Counted from the stretch's first letter, positions 47,175 to 61,809 are shown. The stretch: 64,000 nucleotides of DNA from Vespula vulgaris (GCF_905475345.1 NC_066602.1:4858814-4922813), one strand, 5' to 3'. The notes: generated from the sequence alone by a model not told the origin. Numbers and translations are program-made.

Positions 47175-47400
47175 GCGAGCTATATCGTGCCAATTCTCAA
47201 CGGGATCGTTATACCTCTTTGCAATATGTATATTCCGAAATTATTTCGAATATACACGAAGGACGGTCGAGATAAGCTTACAAAAGCTATTGTCTTTAAG
47301 GTTAAAGCCACTTCGAATTTCCTTTCAGCGATCGTAATGAACATGCGAGTTTGTCTATCGATAACTTAGTATAACGGATTAGTTAATTATCCTCAGTGAT
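47175..47400. other. GC-richer patch open on both strands
   Basis: The plus frame (PILNGIVIPLCNMYIPKLFR, then IYTKDGRDKLTKAIVFKVKA) and a minus frame (IDRQTRMFITIAERKFEVAL, then TLKTIAFVSLSRPSFVYIRN) are both open for about 60 codons. One may be an exon remnant, but I cannot choose the strand or name a family. Confidence 0.2.
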
Positions 47401-47639
47401 GATCATAATTAATTATTTCTACAATTAGAACACGAGATTAAAGGCATTATTAACTATTGATAAGTATCGAATATCGATATCGATGAATATTTTCAATTGA
47501 ATGAGAATTAAATGTATTTTTATCTTTTATTGTTTTGTTTTCTTTCATTCCTGTTTTCTCTTTTTCTTTCTTTCTTTCTTTTTTTTTTTTTAATTTAATG
47601 GAATTTGAGAATTCGTAAGATTTGTTTATACGTATATCT

Positions 47640-47905
47640 TTGTAAAGGATTATTATATATATAATAATACTAGTAATAGTACTAGTAATAATACATTCTG
47701 TATATTCTTATATAGTTATAATTATATATATTATATAATTATAATTATATATCATAATTATATATAATATAAATGTATATACTATATAATAGTATCGTTA
47801 TTTCTCAAATACATATACTTCATACTATATAGATATATTGAGTGTACATACATACAAACATATATATATAATATCCATATATGTACGTGTGTGTACATGT
47901 GTTTA
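47640..47905. repeat. TA/TAG-rich low-complexity stretch
   Basis: ATATAATAATACTAGTAATAG and ATTATATATAATTATAA-type sequence with palindromic character, ending in GTGTGTACATGTG at 47886-47900. Confidence 0.7.
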
Positions 47906-48046
47906 TTGAGGGAGAGGTGGAGAGGGTGAAAGCAGGGAGAATAATCGATATACGAATGAGAATTGGAGAAATCGATGGAAATTATGTGTACTAAAGGATT
48001 TCCAAATTATATAAATCGTGTGTAGACTGCACTCGTTATTTTTATT

Positions 48047-48157
48047 GGTCCGATCTGGACGAAAAAAATATGCGTGTAGAGGGCGCAACGAGAGCTCACT
48101 AATGACCCCAGTCGCGTTCTTCTAGGTGCTATAGTTTCAGTAACCCGCTGTAACGTC
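48047..48157. repeat. 111-bp flank of the GTAACG minisatellite, copy 1
   Basis: It starts GGTCCGATCTGGACG, then AGAGGGCGCAACGAGAGCTC, AATGACCCC, and ends GTGCTATAGTTTCAGTAACC. It recurs at 48600-48707 in the same orientation with only a few differences. Confidence 0.9.
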
Positions 48158-48598
48158 CGTAAGAGTGTCGTAACCTCACTCGACCATCCGTAACGTCCAT
48201 AAGGGTGCCGTAACGACCGTAACACGCCGTAACGTCTGTAAGGATGCAGTAATGACCGTAACCCGCTGTAACGTCCGTAAGAGTGCCGTAACCTTATTCG
48301 AACATCCGTAACGTCTGTCGAACGTCCGTCGAACGTCCGTAACGTCCGTAACATCGCCGTAACGACCGTAACAAGCCGTAAGGTCCATAAGGGTACCGTA
48401 ACGACCGTAACACGCCGCAACGTCCGTAACGTCCGTAACATCGCCGTAACGACCGTAACAAGCCGTAAGGTCCATAAGGGTGCCGTAACAACCGTAACAA
48501 GCCATAAGGTCCATAAGGGTGCAGTAACGACCGTAACACGCCGTAACGTCCGTAAGAGTGCCATAACCTCACTCGACATCCGTAACGTCTGTCGAACG
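48150..48598. repeat. CpG-rich minisatellite of CCGTAACG-type units
   Basis: The array is built from CCGTAACGTCCGTAAGGGTG and CCGTAACGACCGTAACACG-like subunits, with a 9-10 bp core (CCGTAACGT) and longer composite units. For example, the segment from TCCGTAACATCGCC to GGTCCATAAGGGT occurs twice, at about 48346-48395 and 48429-48482. G+C is about 50%, in a region of about 28%. All minus frames stay open (up to 190 codons) because of the repeat, giving Val/Thr/Leu/Arg-rich translations that I do not regard as protein. Confidence 0.9.
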
Positions 48599-48599
48599 A

Positions 48600-48707
48600 T
48601 TGGTCCGATCTGGACGAAAAATATGCGCGTAGAGGGCGCAACGAGAGCTCACCAATGACCCCGGACCCGTTCTTCTTGGTGCTATAGTTTCAGTAACCCG
48701 CTATAGG
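48600..48707. repeat. 111-bp flank of the GTAACG minisatellite, copy 2
   Basis: Near-identical direct repeat of 48047-48157, ending in GTAACCCGCTATAGG instead of running into the array. The layout flank-array-flank suggests one and a bit copies of a larger repeat of about 552 bp. Confidence 0.9.
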
Positions 48708-48709
48708 AA

Positions 48710-49379
48710 TGCATTTCCTTGGAATTTCAATTTGTGGTAATTGCAACGGTATAATTTTCCTCTGTGTTATACGATCAATATAAATCGGCTTGTGCAGTAT
48801 TAAACTTAGCTAAATTTTATGGATGATAACTATCGTTATTATAAAGTTGAATCGTATGAATCATGCGAATTTTCCATAAAGATTTTCAAAATTAACAACG
48901 AGTAGAAATGTTCGAAACTTCATTTAGTCAAATTTTGATACAATTGATAATAATTCTTCTTGTACGATCAATCACAATTGAATTATCTGTTTTCGCTATT
49001 TTTGTGAAGTATTGTTCTTCAAGATATATCTAAATGTTTTATCATTAAGTTGTAGACATAGTTACAAATTTTCCAATCGATGAAAATACACGATATTATT
49101 TATTTAAATATAAAGAAAGGAAGATACTTTACCGATATTACTTATTAGCCAATACGGTATAGATAAGGGATATTTTAACATAATTAATGACAATATTTTC
49201 TAATGATTTTATAATACTTAAAACTAAAAAAAGATACATATTTATTTAAATATAAATATTCTATATTACCTATTCATTAACATAAATATATGTATACATA
49301 TTAGTACATAATATACATGTACAAACAATGCCAAGATTACCTTAAAAATATTCGTTATAAAATCAATCATTATTAAAAT
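48710..49379. other. AT-rich DNA, no feature seen
   Basis: No coding frame or repeat partner noticed before the tandem array begins. Confidence 0.35.
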
Positions 49380-49430
49380 AATTAATTAACTAATTAAATT
49401 AAAAAAATTTAAATATATATATAATATTAT

Positions 49431-51457
49431 TACCCTGAAAGAAAAAGAGAATGTTTATAGCATTTACTAGCGGACTTATACAAAGCAAATCTTATTACAA
49501 TGTTTATATGTTTCTATATAAGCTGAAGTATCTAAATACACCTTATGTTATTTACTTTTTGTCGAATATCGTATGAGATCAGTCTTTCCGCAACCACCGA
49601 GTTGGAAACTTCAAAGATCCTATATAAACATACGTTTGTAAACAGATAGATATGTATATATGTACATATGTACATATGTACATAACTAGACACAATATAC
49701 ACACCCACACACTCATACACAAAGTATATAGTAGTCTTTCTCTTGGGTATTGCTTGAGATTTTATTATATTGTATAGACAGTAACGAGCAACCTTTGTTC
49801 TGCAATGAGCCAAAATTAAATATCTGATATTGTTATTGATAGAATTCATTATGAACTAAAAATGCTTATATTGATTAAAAAAGGAATTAATGCTTGATAG
49901 AAAAAGAAAAAATTACACATTATTGAAGGGTATTTGTTATTTTCGGCATCAATTTACAAAGAAATGTTTTCTATAATTCCATTGATTTTTTATTAGCAAT
50001 ACTTTTAATGTGTACGCATAAATGTATGTATATATATTTTTGTAATGGAACGAAATCTATTAGTTGTTTATTTTTAATTAGATATATGATTCTACTTCTC
50101 GTTAATAAACTTTACATTATTATATTGGAAGATACAATGGAAGATACTGAATTAAACTATAATACAATCTTCTATTCGTTTGTCGTTAACGTTAAGAATT
50201 TGATAAAAGATTTCAATACTTCGGTTAATAGTTAAAATGCCTTTCAACTGGCCGTAGATAACAAAGCTCTTCACAAATGTATCAACGTAAGATGTAATAC
50301 CAGTGATTAAGAAATTCACTAATTAGAGTCGACTATTGTCATTTTTCGATGCAAAATGTAAGCTGTAATTGCATTGATACGTACATGAATACGTATATGA
50401 TAATGTTTTTTTATAAACCCTGAGTTACTCATTTCTGATACAGATTCAGATATATACAGATATATATATATATATATATATATATTACATATTATATATT
50501 ATATATATATAAATATATATACAGAGAGAGAGAGAGAGAAAGAAAAAGGGTAAAGGAATCGAGAATTTGAATAAAACAAAGAACGATATCGGGATTAAAT
50601 TGAAAAGAAACTTTGTTACCTCTTAACAAAAAGGCACTCGATAAGGAAGCATTAGCCGTCCAAAGTACAATTATATCAAAAACCCATTCAAATTAAAGAA
50701 GATTACATATGTATCCGATTATGATACCTTATATTTCTTATTATTCATATAAAAGAAAAGAAAAAGAAAAAAACACAGTTAAGAAGAATAAGAAAGAAAT
50801 CTCCTCTTTATTTCCTAATATCTTCAATTATGATTGATTTCTAAATACAATAAGGATAATAATAACAATAATAATAACAACAATAATATGAAAAAGAAGA
50901 AGAAGAACAAAGTATCTTGGTAACTTCAATTTTGCTTACTTGTTCTTATATGGTATATGTATCTAGTACAATGTAAATTTTAATGTGGGATTTCAATTAA
51001 ACGTGTCATTTAATGCGTATTATGATTAATATGCATTATTCATACACACATGAATGTATGTATATTTAAATGAATATCGAATTTATACCTCGTTGACAAA
51101 TTAAATTTACAATACTGAAATAAGGGTGTCACGATCAGGTACACGCATCACGTTCGATCGTCGACGATCTTTCTATATATAAAATATATCGATACCAAAC
51201 GATATTACATTCGTTAAAATGCATATACGTATTACGTACGTACGCGTACACGTGCATACAGAAAAATTAAGAAAAAAATAGCAAAATAGAGCAAGGAAGA
51301 GACAGAGAGAGAGAGATAGATGAAAGTTCATTGTTTTCGAGGAAGGACGTCTGTCCTAACGAACGAAGTTTACGATGAGGTCTCGTATTTTTCTATTCCT
51401 GTTGCTTTCTTTTCTTTTTTTGATTTTGATTAATTAACTAATTAAATTATAAAAATT

Positions 51458-51507
<50 letters not shown>
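49431..51507. repeat. array unit 1
   Basis: 2077 bp. The first part (49532-49849) is variant A, shared with unit 6. Its middle (50008-50235) has private differences, including a frame change near 50200. The perfect 14-bp palindrome GATCGTCGACGATC is at 51156-51169. The TA run before the next landmark is about 23 repeats. Confidence 0.9.
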
Positions 51508-51508
<1 letters not shown>

Positions 51509-52572
51509 ACCCTGAAAGAAAAAGAGAATGTTTATAGCATTTACTAGCGGACGTATACAAAGCAAATCTTATTACAATGTTTATATGTTTCTATATAAGC
51601 TGAAGTATCTAAATACACCTTATCTTATTTACTTTTGGTCGAATATCGTATGATATCAGTCTTTCCGCAACCACGGAGGTGGAATGTTGGAAGATCCCAT
51701 ATAAACATACGTTTGTAAATAGATACATATGTATATATGTACATATGTACATAACTAGATACATAATATACACACCCACACACACATACACAAAGTATAT
51801 AGTAGTCTTTCTCTTGGGTATTACTTGAGATTTTATTATATTGTATAGACAGTAACGAGCAACCTTTGTGCTGCAAGGAGCCTAAATTACATGTCTGATA
51901 TTGTTATTGATACAATTCATTATGAACTAAAAATGTTTAAATTGATTAGAAAAGAAATTAAAACTTGATAGAAAAAGAAAAAATTTTACATTATTGAAGG
52001 GTATTTGTTATTTTCGGCATCAATTTACAATGAAATGTTTTCTATAATTCCATTGATTTTCTATTAGCAATACTTTTAATGTGTACGCATAAGTGTATGT
52101 ATATATATTTTTGTAATGGAACGAAATCTATTAGTTGTTTATTTTTAATTAGATATATGATTCTACTTCTCGTTAATAAACTTTACATTATTATATTGGA
52201 AGATACAATGGAAGATATTGAATTAAACACTAATACAATCTTTTATTCGTTTGTCGTTAACGTTAAGACTTTTGATAAAAGATTTCAGTACTTCGGTTAA
52301 TAGTTAAAATGCGTTTCAACTGGCCATAGATAACAAAGCTCTTCACAAATGTATCAACGTAAGATGTAATATCAGTGATTAAGAAATTCACTAATTAGAG
52401 TCGACTATTGTCATTTTTCGATGCAAAATGTAAGTTGTAATTGCATTGATACGTACATGAATACGTATATGATAATGTTTTTTTATAAACCCTGAGTTAC
52501 TCATTTCTGATACAGATTCAGATATATACAGATATATATATATATATTATATATTATATATTATGTATATAT

Positions 52573-52611
<39 letters not shown>

Positions 52612-53512
52612 GGGTAAACGAATCGAGAATTTTGAATAAAACATAGAACGATATCGAGATTAAATTGAAAGGAAACTTTGTTAGCTTCTTGACAAAAAGG
52701 CACTCTATAAGGGAAACATCAGCCATCCAAAGTACAATTATATCGAAGACCTATTCAAAGGAAAGACGATTACATAGGTATCCTATTATGATACCTTATA
52801 CTTCTTATTATTCATATAAAAGAAAAGAAGAAGAAAAAAAACAGTTAAGAAGATTAAGAAAGAAATTTCATGTTTATTTCCCAATATCTTCAATTATGAT
52901 TGATTTATAAAGACAATAAGAATAATAATAACAATAATAATAACAACAATAATATGAAAAAGAAGAAGAAGAACAAAGTATCTTGGTATATTCAATTTTG
53001 CTTTCTTGTTCTTATGTGGTATATGTAGCTAGTACAATGTAAATTTTAATGTGGGATTTCAATTAAACGTCATTTAATGCGTATTATGATTAATATGCAT
53101 TATTCATACACATATGAATGTATATATATTTAAATGAATATCGAATTTATACCTCGTTGACAAATTAAATTTACAATATTGAAATAAGGGTGTCACGATC
53201 AGGTACACGTATCACATTCGATCGTCGACGATTTTTCTATATATAAAATATATCGATACCAAACGATATCACATTTGTTAAAAGGCATATACGTATTGCG
53301 TACATACGCGTACACGTGCATACAGAAAAATTAAGAAAAAAATAGCAAAATAGAGCGAGGAAGAGAGAGAGAGAGAGATGAATGTTCATTCTTTACGAGG
53401 AAGGACATCTGTCCTAACAAACAGAGTTTTCGATGAGGTCTCGTATTTTTCTATTCCTGTTGATTTCTTTTATTTTTTGATTTTGATTATTTAACTAATT
53501 AAATTATAAATA

Positions 53513-53560
<48 letters not shown>

Positions 53561-53561
53561 T
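51508..53561. repeat. array unit 2
   Basis: 2054 bp. The first part is variant B (GGAGGTGGAATGTTGGAAGA, shared with unit 7). The part at 52665-52910 (AAAGGCACTCTATAAGGGAA) is also shared only with unit 7. The palindrome is mutated here at its right end (GATTT for GATCT). Confidence 0.9.
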
Positions 53562-55556
53562 TACCCTGAAAGAAAAAGAGAATGTTTATAGCATTTACTA
53601 GCGGGCGTATACAAAGCAAATCTTATTACAATGTTTATATGTTTCTTTATCAGCTGATGTATCTAAATACACCTTATCTTATTTACTTTTGGTCGAATAT
53701 CGTATGATATCAGTCTTTCCGCAACCACAGAGTTGGAAACTTGAAAGATCCCGTTTAAACATACGTTTGTAAATAGATAGATATGTATATATGTACATAT
53801 GTACATAACTAGATACATAATATACACACCCACACACACGTACACAAAGTATATAGTAGTCTTTCTCTTGGGTATTACTTGAGATTTTATTATATTGTAT
53901 AGACAGTAACGAGCAACCTTTGTGCTGCAAGGAGCCAAAATTACATGTCTGATATTGTTATTGATACAATTCATTATGAACTAAAAATGTTTAAATTGAT
54001 TAGAAAAGAAATTAAAACTTGATAGAAAAAGAAAAAATTACACATTATTGAAGGGTATTTGTTATTTTCGGCATCAATTTACAATGAAATGTTTTCTATA
54101 ATTCCATTGATTTTTTATTAGCAATACTTTTAATGTGTACGCATAAATGTATGTATATATATTTTTGTAATGGAACGAAATCTATTAGTTGTTTATTTTT
54201 AATTAGATATATGATTCTACTTCTCGTTAATAAACTTTACATTATTATATTGGAAGATACATTGGAAGATATTGAAATAAACTCTAATACAATCTTTTAT
54301 TCGTTTGTCGTTAAAGTTACGAGTTTTGATAAATGATTTCGATACTTCGGTTAATAGTTAAAATGCGTTTCAACTGGCCGTAGATAACAAAGCTCTTCAC
54401 AAATGTATCAACGTAAGATGTAATACCAGTGATTAAGAAATTCACTAATTAGAGTCGACTATTGTCGTTTTTCGATGCAAAATGTAAGTTGTAATTGCAT
54501 TGATACGTACATGAATACGTATATGATAATGTTTTTTTATAAACCCTGAGTTACTCATTTCTGATACAGATTCAGATATATACAGATATATATATATGTA
54601 TTATATATTATATATAATATGTATATATATATACAGAGAGAGAGAGAAAGAAAGAGTAAACGAATCGAGAATTTGAATGAAACAAAGAACGATATCGAGA
54701 TTAAATTGAAAAGAAACTTTGTTAGCTCTTGACAAAAAGGCATTCGATAAGGAAGCATTAGCCGTCCAAAGTACAATTATATCAAAGACCTATTCAAATG
54801 AAAGGCGATTACATAGGTATCCTATTATGATACCTTATACTTCTTATTATTCATATAAAAGAAAAGAAGAAGAAAAAAAACAGTTTAGAAGATTAAGAAA
54901 GAAATTTCATGTTTATTTCCCAATATCTTCAATTATGATTGATTTATAAAGACAATAAGAATAATAATAACAATAATAATAACAACAATAATATGAAGAA
55001 GAAGAAGAAGAAGAACAAAGTATCTTGGTATATTCAATTTTGCTTTCTTGTTCTTATGTGGTATATGTAGCTAGTACAATGTAAATTTTAATGTGGGATT
55101 TTATATAAACGTGTCATTTAATGCGTATTATGATTAATATGCATTATTCATACACATATCAATGTATGTGTATTTAAATGAATATAGAATTTATACCTCG
55201 TTGACAAATTAAATTTACAATATTGAAATAAGGGTGTCACGATCAGGTACACGCATCACGTTCGATCGTCGACGATCTTTCAATATATAAAATATATCGA
55301 TACCAAACGATATTACATTTGTTAAAAGGCATATACGTATTACGTACATACGCGTACACGTGCATACAGAAAAATTGAGAAAAAAATAGCAAAATAGAGC
55401 GAGGAAGAGAGAGAGAGAGAGATGAAAGTTCATTGTTTACGAGGAAGGACATCTGTCCTAACAAACGGAGTTTTCGATGAGGTCTCGTATTTTTCTATTC
55501 CTGTTGCTTTCTTTTATTTTTTGATTTTGATTATTTAACTAATTAAATTATAAAAA

Positions 55557-55606
<50 letters not shown>

Positions 55607-55607
55607 T
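53562..55607. repeat. array unit 3
   Basis: 2046 bp. The first part is variant C. The middle at 54133-54336 matches unit 6 (GATACATTGGAAGATATTGA). The second half from about 54720 is nearly identical to that of unit 4. Confidence 0.9.
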
Positions 55608-56678
55608 TACCCTGAAAGAAAAAGAGAATGTTTATAGCATTTACTAGCGGGCGTATACAAAGCAAATCTTATTACAATGTTTATATGTTTCTTTATCAGC
55701 TGATGTATCTAAATACACCTTATCTTATTTACTTTTGGTCGAATATCGTATGATATCAGTCTTTCTGCAACCACAGAGTTGGAAACTTGAAAGATCCCGT
55801 TTAAACATACGTTTGTAAATAGATAGATATGTATATATGTACATATGTACACAACTAGATACATAATATACGCACCCAGACACACATACACAAAGTATAT
55901 AGTAGTCTTTCTCTTGGATATTACTTGAGATTTTATTATATTGTATAGACAGTAACGAGCAACCTTTGTGCTGCAAGGAGCCAAAATTACATGTCTGATA
56001 TTGTTATTGATACAATTCATTATGAACTAAAAATGTTTAAATTGATTAGAAAAGAAATTAAAACTTGATAGAAAAAGAAAAAATTTTACATTATTTAAGG
56101 GTATTTGTTATTTTCGGCATCAATTTACAATGAAATGTTTTCTATAATTCCATTGATTTTCTATTAGCAATACTTTTAATGTGTACGCATAAGTGTATGT
56201 ATATATATTTTTGTAATGGAACGAAATCTATTAGTTGTTTATTTTTAATTAGATATATGATTCTACTTCTGGTTAATAAACTTTACATTATTATATTGGA
56301 AGATACAATGGAAGATATCGAATTAAACTCTAATACAATGTTTTATTCGTTTGTCGTTAACGTTAAGACTTTTGATAAAAGATTTCAGTACTTCGGTTAA
56401 TAGTTAAAATGCCTTTCAACTGGCCGTAGATAACAAAGCTCTTCACTAATGTATCAACGTAAGATGTAATATCAGTGATTAAGAAATTCACTAATTAGAG
56501 TCGACTATTGTCATTTTTCGATGCAAAATGTAAGTTGTAATTGCATTGATACGTACATGAATACGTATATGATAATGTTTTTTTATAAACCCTGAGTTAC
56601 TCATTCCTGATACAGATTCAGATATATACAGATATATATATGTATTATATATTATATATAATATGTATATATATATAC

Positions 56679-56715
<37 letters not shown>

Positions 56716-57634
56716 GAGAGAGAGAAAGAAAGGGTAAACGAATCGAGAATTTGAATGAAACAAAGAACGATATCGAGATTAAATTGAAAAGAAACTTTGT
56801 TAGCTCTTGACAAAAAGGCATTCGATAAGGAAGCATTAGCCGTCCAAAGTACAATTATATCAAAGACCTATTCAAATGAAAGGCGATTACATAGGTATCC
56901 TATTATGATACCTTATACTTCTTATTATTCATATAAAAGAAAAGAAGAAGAAAAAAAACAGTTTAGAAGATTAAGAAAGAAATTTCATGTTTATTTCCCA
57001 ATATCTTCAATTATGATTGATTTATAAAGACAATAAGAATAATAATAACAATAATAATAACAACAATAATATGAAGAAGAAGAAGAAGAAGAACAAAGTA
57101 TCTTGGTATATTCAATTTTGCTTTCTTGTTCTTATGTGGTATATGTAGCTAGTACAATGTAAATTTTAATGTGGGATTTTATATAAACGTGTCATTTAAT
57201 GCGTATTATGATTAATATGCATTATTCATACACATATCAATGTATGTGTATTTAAATGAATATAGAATTTATACCTCGTTGACAAATTAAATTTACAATA
57301 TTGAAATAAGGGTGTCACGATCAGGTACACGCATCACGTTCGATCGTCGACGATCTTTCAATATATAAAATATATCGATACCAAACGATATTACATTTGT
57401 TAAAAGGCATATACGTATTACGTACATACGCGTACACGTGCATACAGAAAAATTGAGAAAAAAATAGCAAAATAGAGCGAGGAAGAGAGAGAGAGAGAGA
57501 TGAAAGTTCATTGTTTACGAGGAAGGACATCTGTCCTAACAAACGGAGTTTTCGATGAGGTCTCGTATTTTTCTATTCCTGTTGCTTTCTTTTATTTTTT
57601 GATTTTGATTATTTAACTAATTAAATTATAAAAA

Positions 57635-57686
<52 letters not shown>

Positions 57687-57687
57687 T
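55608..57687. repeat. array unit 4
   Basis: 2080 bp. It is nearly identical to unit 3 in its second half and to unit 5 in its first half, so it looks like the product of a recent one-unit duplication. The GA run at 56680-56728 is longer than in other units and contains GGG. Confidence 0.9.
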
Positions 57688-58758
57688 TACCCTGAAAGAA
57701 AAAGAGAATGTTTATAGCATTTACTAGCGGGCGTATACAAAGCAAATCTTATTACAATGTTTATATGTTTCTTTATCAGCTGATGTATCTAAATACACCT
57801 TATCTTATTTACTTTTGGTCGAATATCGTATGATATCAGTCTTTCTGCAACCACAGAGTTGGAAACTTGAAAGATCCCGTTTAAACATACGTTTGTAAAT
57901 AGATAGATATGTATATATGTACATATGTACACAACTAGATACATAATATACGCACCCAGACACACATACACAAAGTATATAGTAGTCTTTCTCTTGGATA
58001 TTACTTGAGATTTTATTATATTGTATAGACAGTAACGAGCAACCTTTGTGCTGCAAGGAGCCAAAATTACATGTCTGATATTGTTATTGATACAATTCAT
58101 TATGAACTAAAAATGTTTAAATTGATTAGAAAAGAAATTAAAACTTGATAGAAAAAGAAAAAATTTTACATTATTTAAGGGTATTTGTTATTTTCGGCAT
58201 CAATTTACAATGAAATGTTTTCTATAATTCCATTGATTTTCTATTAGCAATACTTTTAATGTGTACGCATAAGTGTATGTATATATATTTTTGTAATGGA
58301 ACGAAATCTATTAGTTGTTTATTTTTAATTAGATATATGATTCTACTTCTGGTTAATAAACTTTACATTATTATATTGGAAGATACAATGGAAGATATCG
58401 AATTAAACTCTAATACAATGTTTTATTCGTTTGTCGTTAACGTTAAGACTTTTGATAAAAGATTTCAGTACTTCGGTTAATAGTTAAAATGCCTTTCAAC
58501 TGGCCGTAGATAACAAAGCTCTTCACTAATGTATCAACGTAAGATGTAATATCAGTGATTAAGAAATTCACTAATTAGAGTCGACTATTGTCATTTTTCG
58601 ATGCAAAATGTAAGTTGTAATTGCATTGATACGTACATGAATACGTATATGATAATGTTTTTTTATAAACCCTGAGTTACTCATTCCTGATACAGATTCA
58701 GATATATACAGATATATATATGTATTATATATTATATATAATATGTATATATATATAC

Positions 58759-58793
<35 letters not shown>

Positions 58794-59719
58794 GAGAGAG
58801 AGAAAGAAAGGGTAAACGAATCGAGAATTTGAATGAAACAAAGAACGATATCGAGATTAAATTGAAAAGAAACTTTGTTAGCTCTTGACAAAAAGGCATT
58901 CGATAAGGAAGCATTAGCCGTCCAAAGTACAATTATATCAAAGACCTATTCAAATGAAAGACGATTACATAGGTATCCTATTATGATACCTTATACTTCT
59001 TATTATTCATATAAAAGAAAAGAAGAAGAAAAAAAACAGTTAAGAAGATTAAGAAAGAAATTTCATGTTTATTTCCCAATATCTTCAATTATGATTGATT
59101 TATAAAGACAATAAGAATAATAATAACAATAATAATAACAACAATAATATGAAAAAGAAGAAGAAGAACAAAGTATCTTGGTATATTCAATTTTGCTTTC
59201 TTGTTCTTATGTGGTATATGTAGCTAGTACAATGTAAATTTTAATGTGGGATTTCAATTAAACGTCATTTAATGCGTATTATGATTAATATGCATTATTC
59301 ATACACATATGAATGTATATATATTTAAATGAATATCGAATTTATACCTCGTTGACAAATTAAATTTACAATATTGAAATAAGGGTGTCACGATCAGGTA
59401 CACGTATCACGTTCGATCCTCGACGATCTTTCTATATATAAAATATATCGATACCAAACGATATTACATTCGTTAAAATGCATATACGTATTACGTACGT
59501 ACGCGTACACGTGCATACAGAAAAATTAAGAAAAAAATAGCAAAATAGAGCGAGGAAGAGACAGAGAGAGAGAAATAGATGAAAGTTCATTGTTTTCGAG
59601 GAAGGACGTCTGTCCTAACGAACGAAGTTTACGATGAGGTCTCGTATTTTTCTATTCCTGTTGCTATCTTTTCTTTTTTTGATTTTGATTAATTAACTAA
59701 TTAAATTATAAAAATTTAA

Positions 59720-59750
<31 letters not shown>

Positions 59751-59751
59751 T
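57688..59751. repeat. array unit 5
   Basis: 2064 bp. The first half is the same as unit 4 apart from GA-run length. From about 58960 it switches to another variant (CAGTTAAGAAGATTAAG), and the end (59570-59640) matches unit 1 (GTTTTCGAGGAAGGACGTCT). The palindrome has one change (GATCCTCGACGATC). Confidence 0.9.
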
Positions 59752-61755
59752 TACCCTGAAAGAAAAAGAGAATGTTTATAGCATTTACTAGCGGACGTAT
59801 ACAAAGCAAATCTTATTACAATGTTTATATGTTTCTATATAAGCTGAAGTATCTAAATACACCTTATCTTATTTAATTTTGGTCGAATATCGTATGAGAT
59901 CAGTCTTTCGGCAACCACTGAGTTGGAAACTTGAAAGATCCCGTATGAACATACGTTTGTAAATAGATAGATACGTATATATGTACATATGTACATAACT
60001 AGACACAATATACACACCCTCACACTCATACACAAAGTATATAGTAGCCTTTCTCTTTGGTATTGCTTGAGATTTTATTATATTGTATAGACAGTAACGA
60101 GCAACCTTTGTTCTGCAATGAGCCAAAATTAAATATCTGATATTGTTATTGATAGAATTCATTATGAACTAAAAATGCTTATATTGATTAAAAAAGGAAT
60201 TAATGCTTGATAGAAAAAGAAAAAATTACACATTATTGAAGGGTATTTGTTATTTTCGGCATCAATTTACAATGAAATGTTTTCTATAATTCCATTGATT
60301 TTTTATTAGCAATACTTTTAATGTGTACGCATAAATGTATGTATATATATTTTTGTAATGGAACGAAATCTATTAGTTGTTTATTTTTAATTAGATATAT
60401 GATTCTACTTCTCGTTAATAAACTTTACATTATTATATTGGAAGATACATTGGAAGATATTGAAATAAACTCTAATACAATCTTTTATTCGTTTGTCGTT
60501 AAAGTTACGAGTTTTGATAAATGATTTCGATACTTCGGTTAATAGTTAAAATGCGTTTCAACTGGCCGTAGATAACAAAGCTCTTCACAAATGTATCAAC
60601 GTAAGATGTAATACCAGTGATTAAGAAATTCACTAATTATAGTCGACTATTGTCATTCTTCGATGCAAAATGTAAGTTGTAATTGCATTGATACGTACAT
60701 GAATACGTATATGATAATGTTTTTTTATAAACCCTGAGTTACTCATTTCTGATACAGATTGAGATATATACAGATATATATATATATTATATATTATATA
60801 TTATATATTATGTATATATAAATACAGAGAGAGAGAGAGAGAGAGAGAAAGAGGAAGGGTAAACGAATCGAGAATTGAATGAAACAAAGAACGATATCGA
60901 GATTAAATTGAAAAGAAACTTTGTTACCTCTTGACAAAAAGGCATTCGATAAGGAAGCATTAGCCGTCCAAAGTACAATTATATCAAAGACCTATTCAAA
61001 TGAAAGACGATTACATAGGTATCCTATTATGATACCTTATACTTCTTATTATTCATATAAAAGAAAAGAAGAAGAAAAAAAACAGTTAAGAAGATTAAGA
61101 AAGAAATTTCATGTTTATTTCCCAATATCTCCAATTATGATTGATTTATAAAGACAATAAGAATAATAATAACAATAATAATAACAACAATAATATGAAG
61201 AAGAAGAAGAAGAACAAAGTATCTTGGTATATTCAATTTTGCTTTCTTGTTCTTATGTGGTATATGTAGCTAGTACAATGTAAATTTTAATGTGGGATTT
61301 TATTTAAACGTGTCATTTAATGCGTATTATGATTAATATGCATTATTCATACACATATCAATGTATGTGTATTTAAATGAATATAGAATTTATACCTCGT
61401 TGACAAATTAAATTTACAATATTGAAATAAGGGTGTCACGATCAGGTACACGCATCACGTTCGATCGTCGACGATCTTTCAATATATAAAATATATCGAT
61501 ACCAAACGATATTACATTTGTTAAAAGGCATATACGTATTACGTACATACGCGTACACGTGCATACAGAAAAATTGAGAAAAAAATAGCAAAATAGAGCG
61601 AGGAAGAGTGAGAGAGAGAGATGAAAGTTCATTGTTTACGAGGAAGGACATCTGTCCTAACAAACGGAGTTTTCGATGAGGTCTCGTATTTTTCTATTCC
61701 TGTTGCTTTCTTTTATTTTTTGATTTTGATTATTTAACTAATTAAATTATAAAAA

Positions 61756-61809
<54 letters not shown>

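Noticed and set aside
48007..48579. 190-codon open frame on the minus strand, with other overlapping open frames
   Set aside because: It is the translation of the GTAACG minisatellite. Several frames are open at once for the same reason and none has non-repeat protein character.
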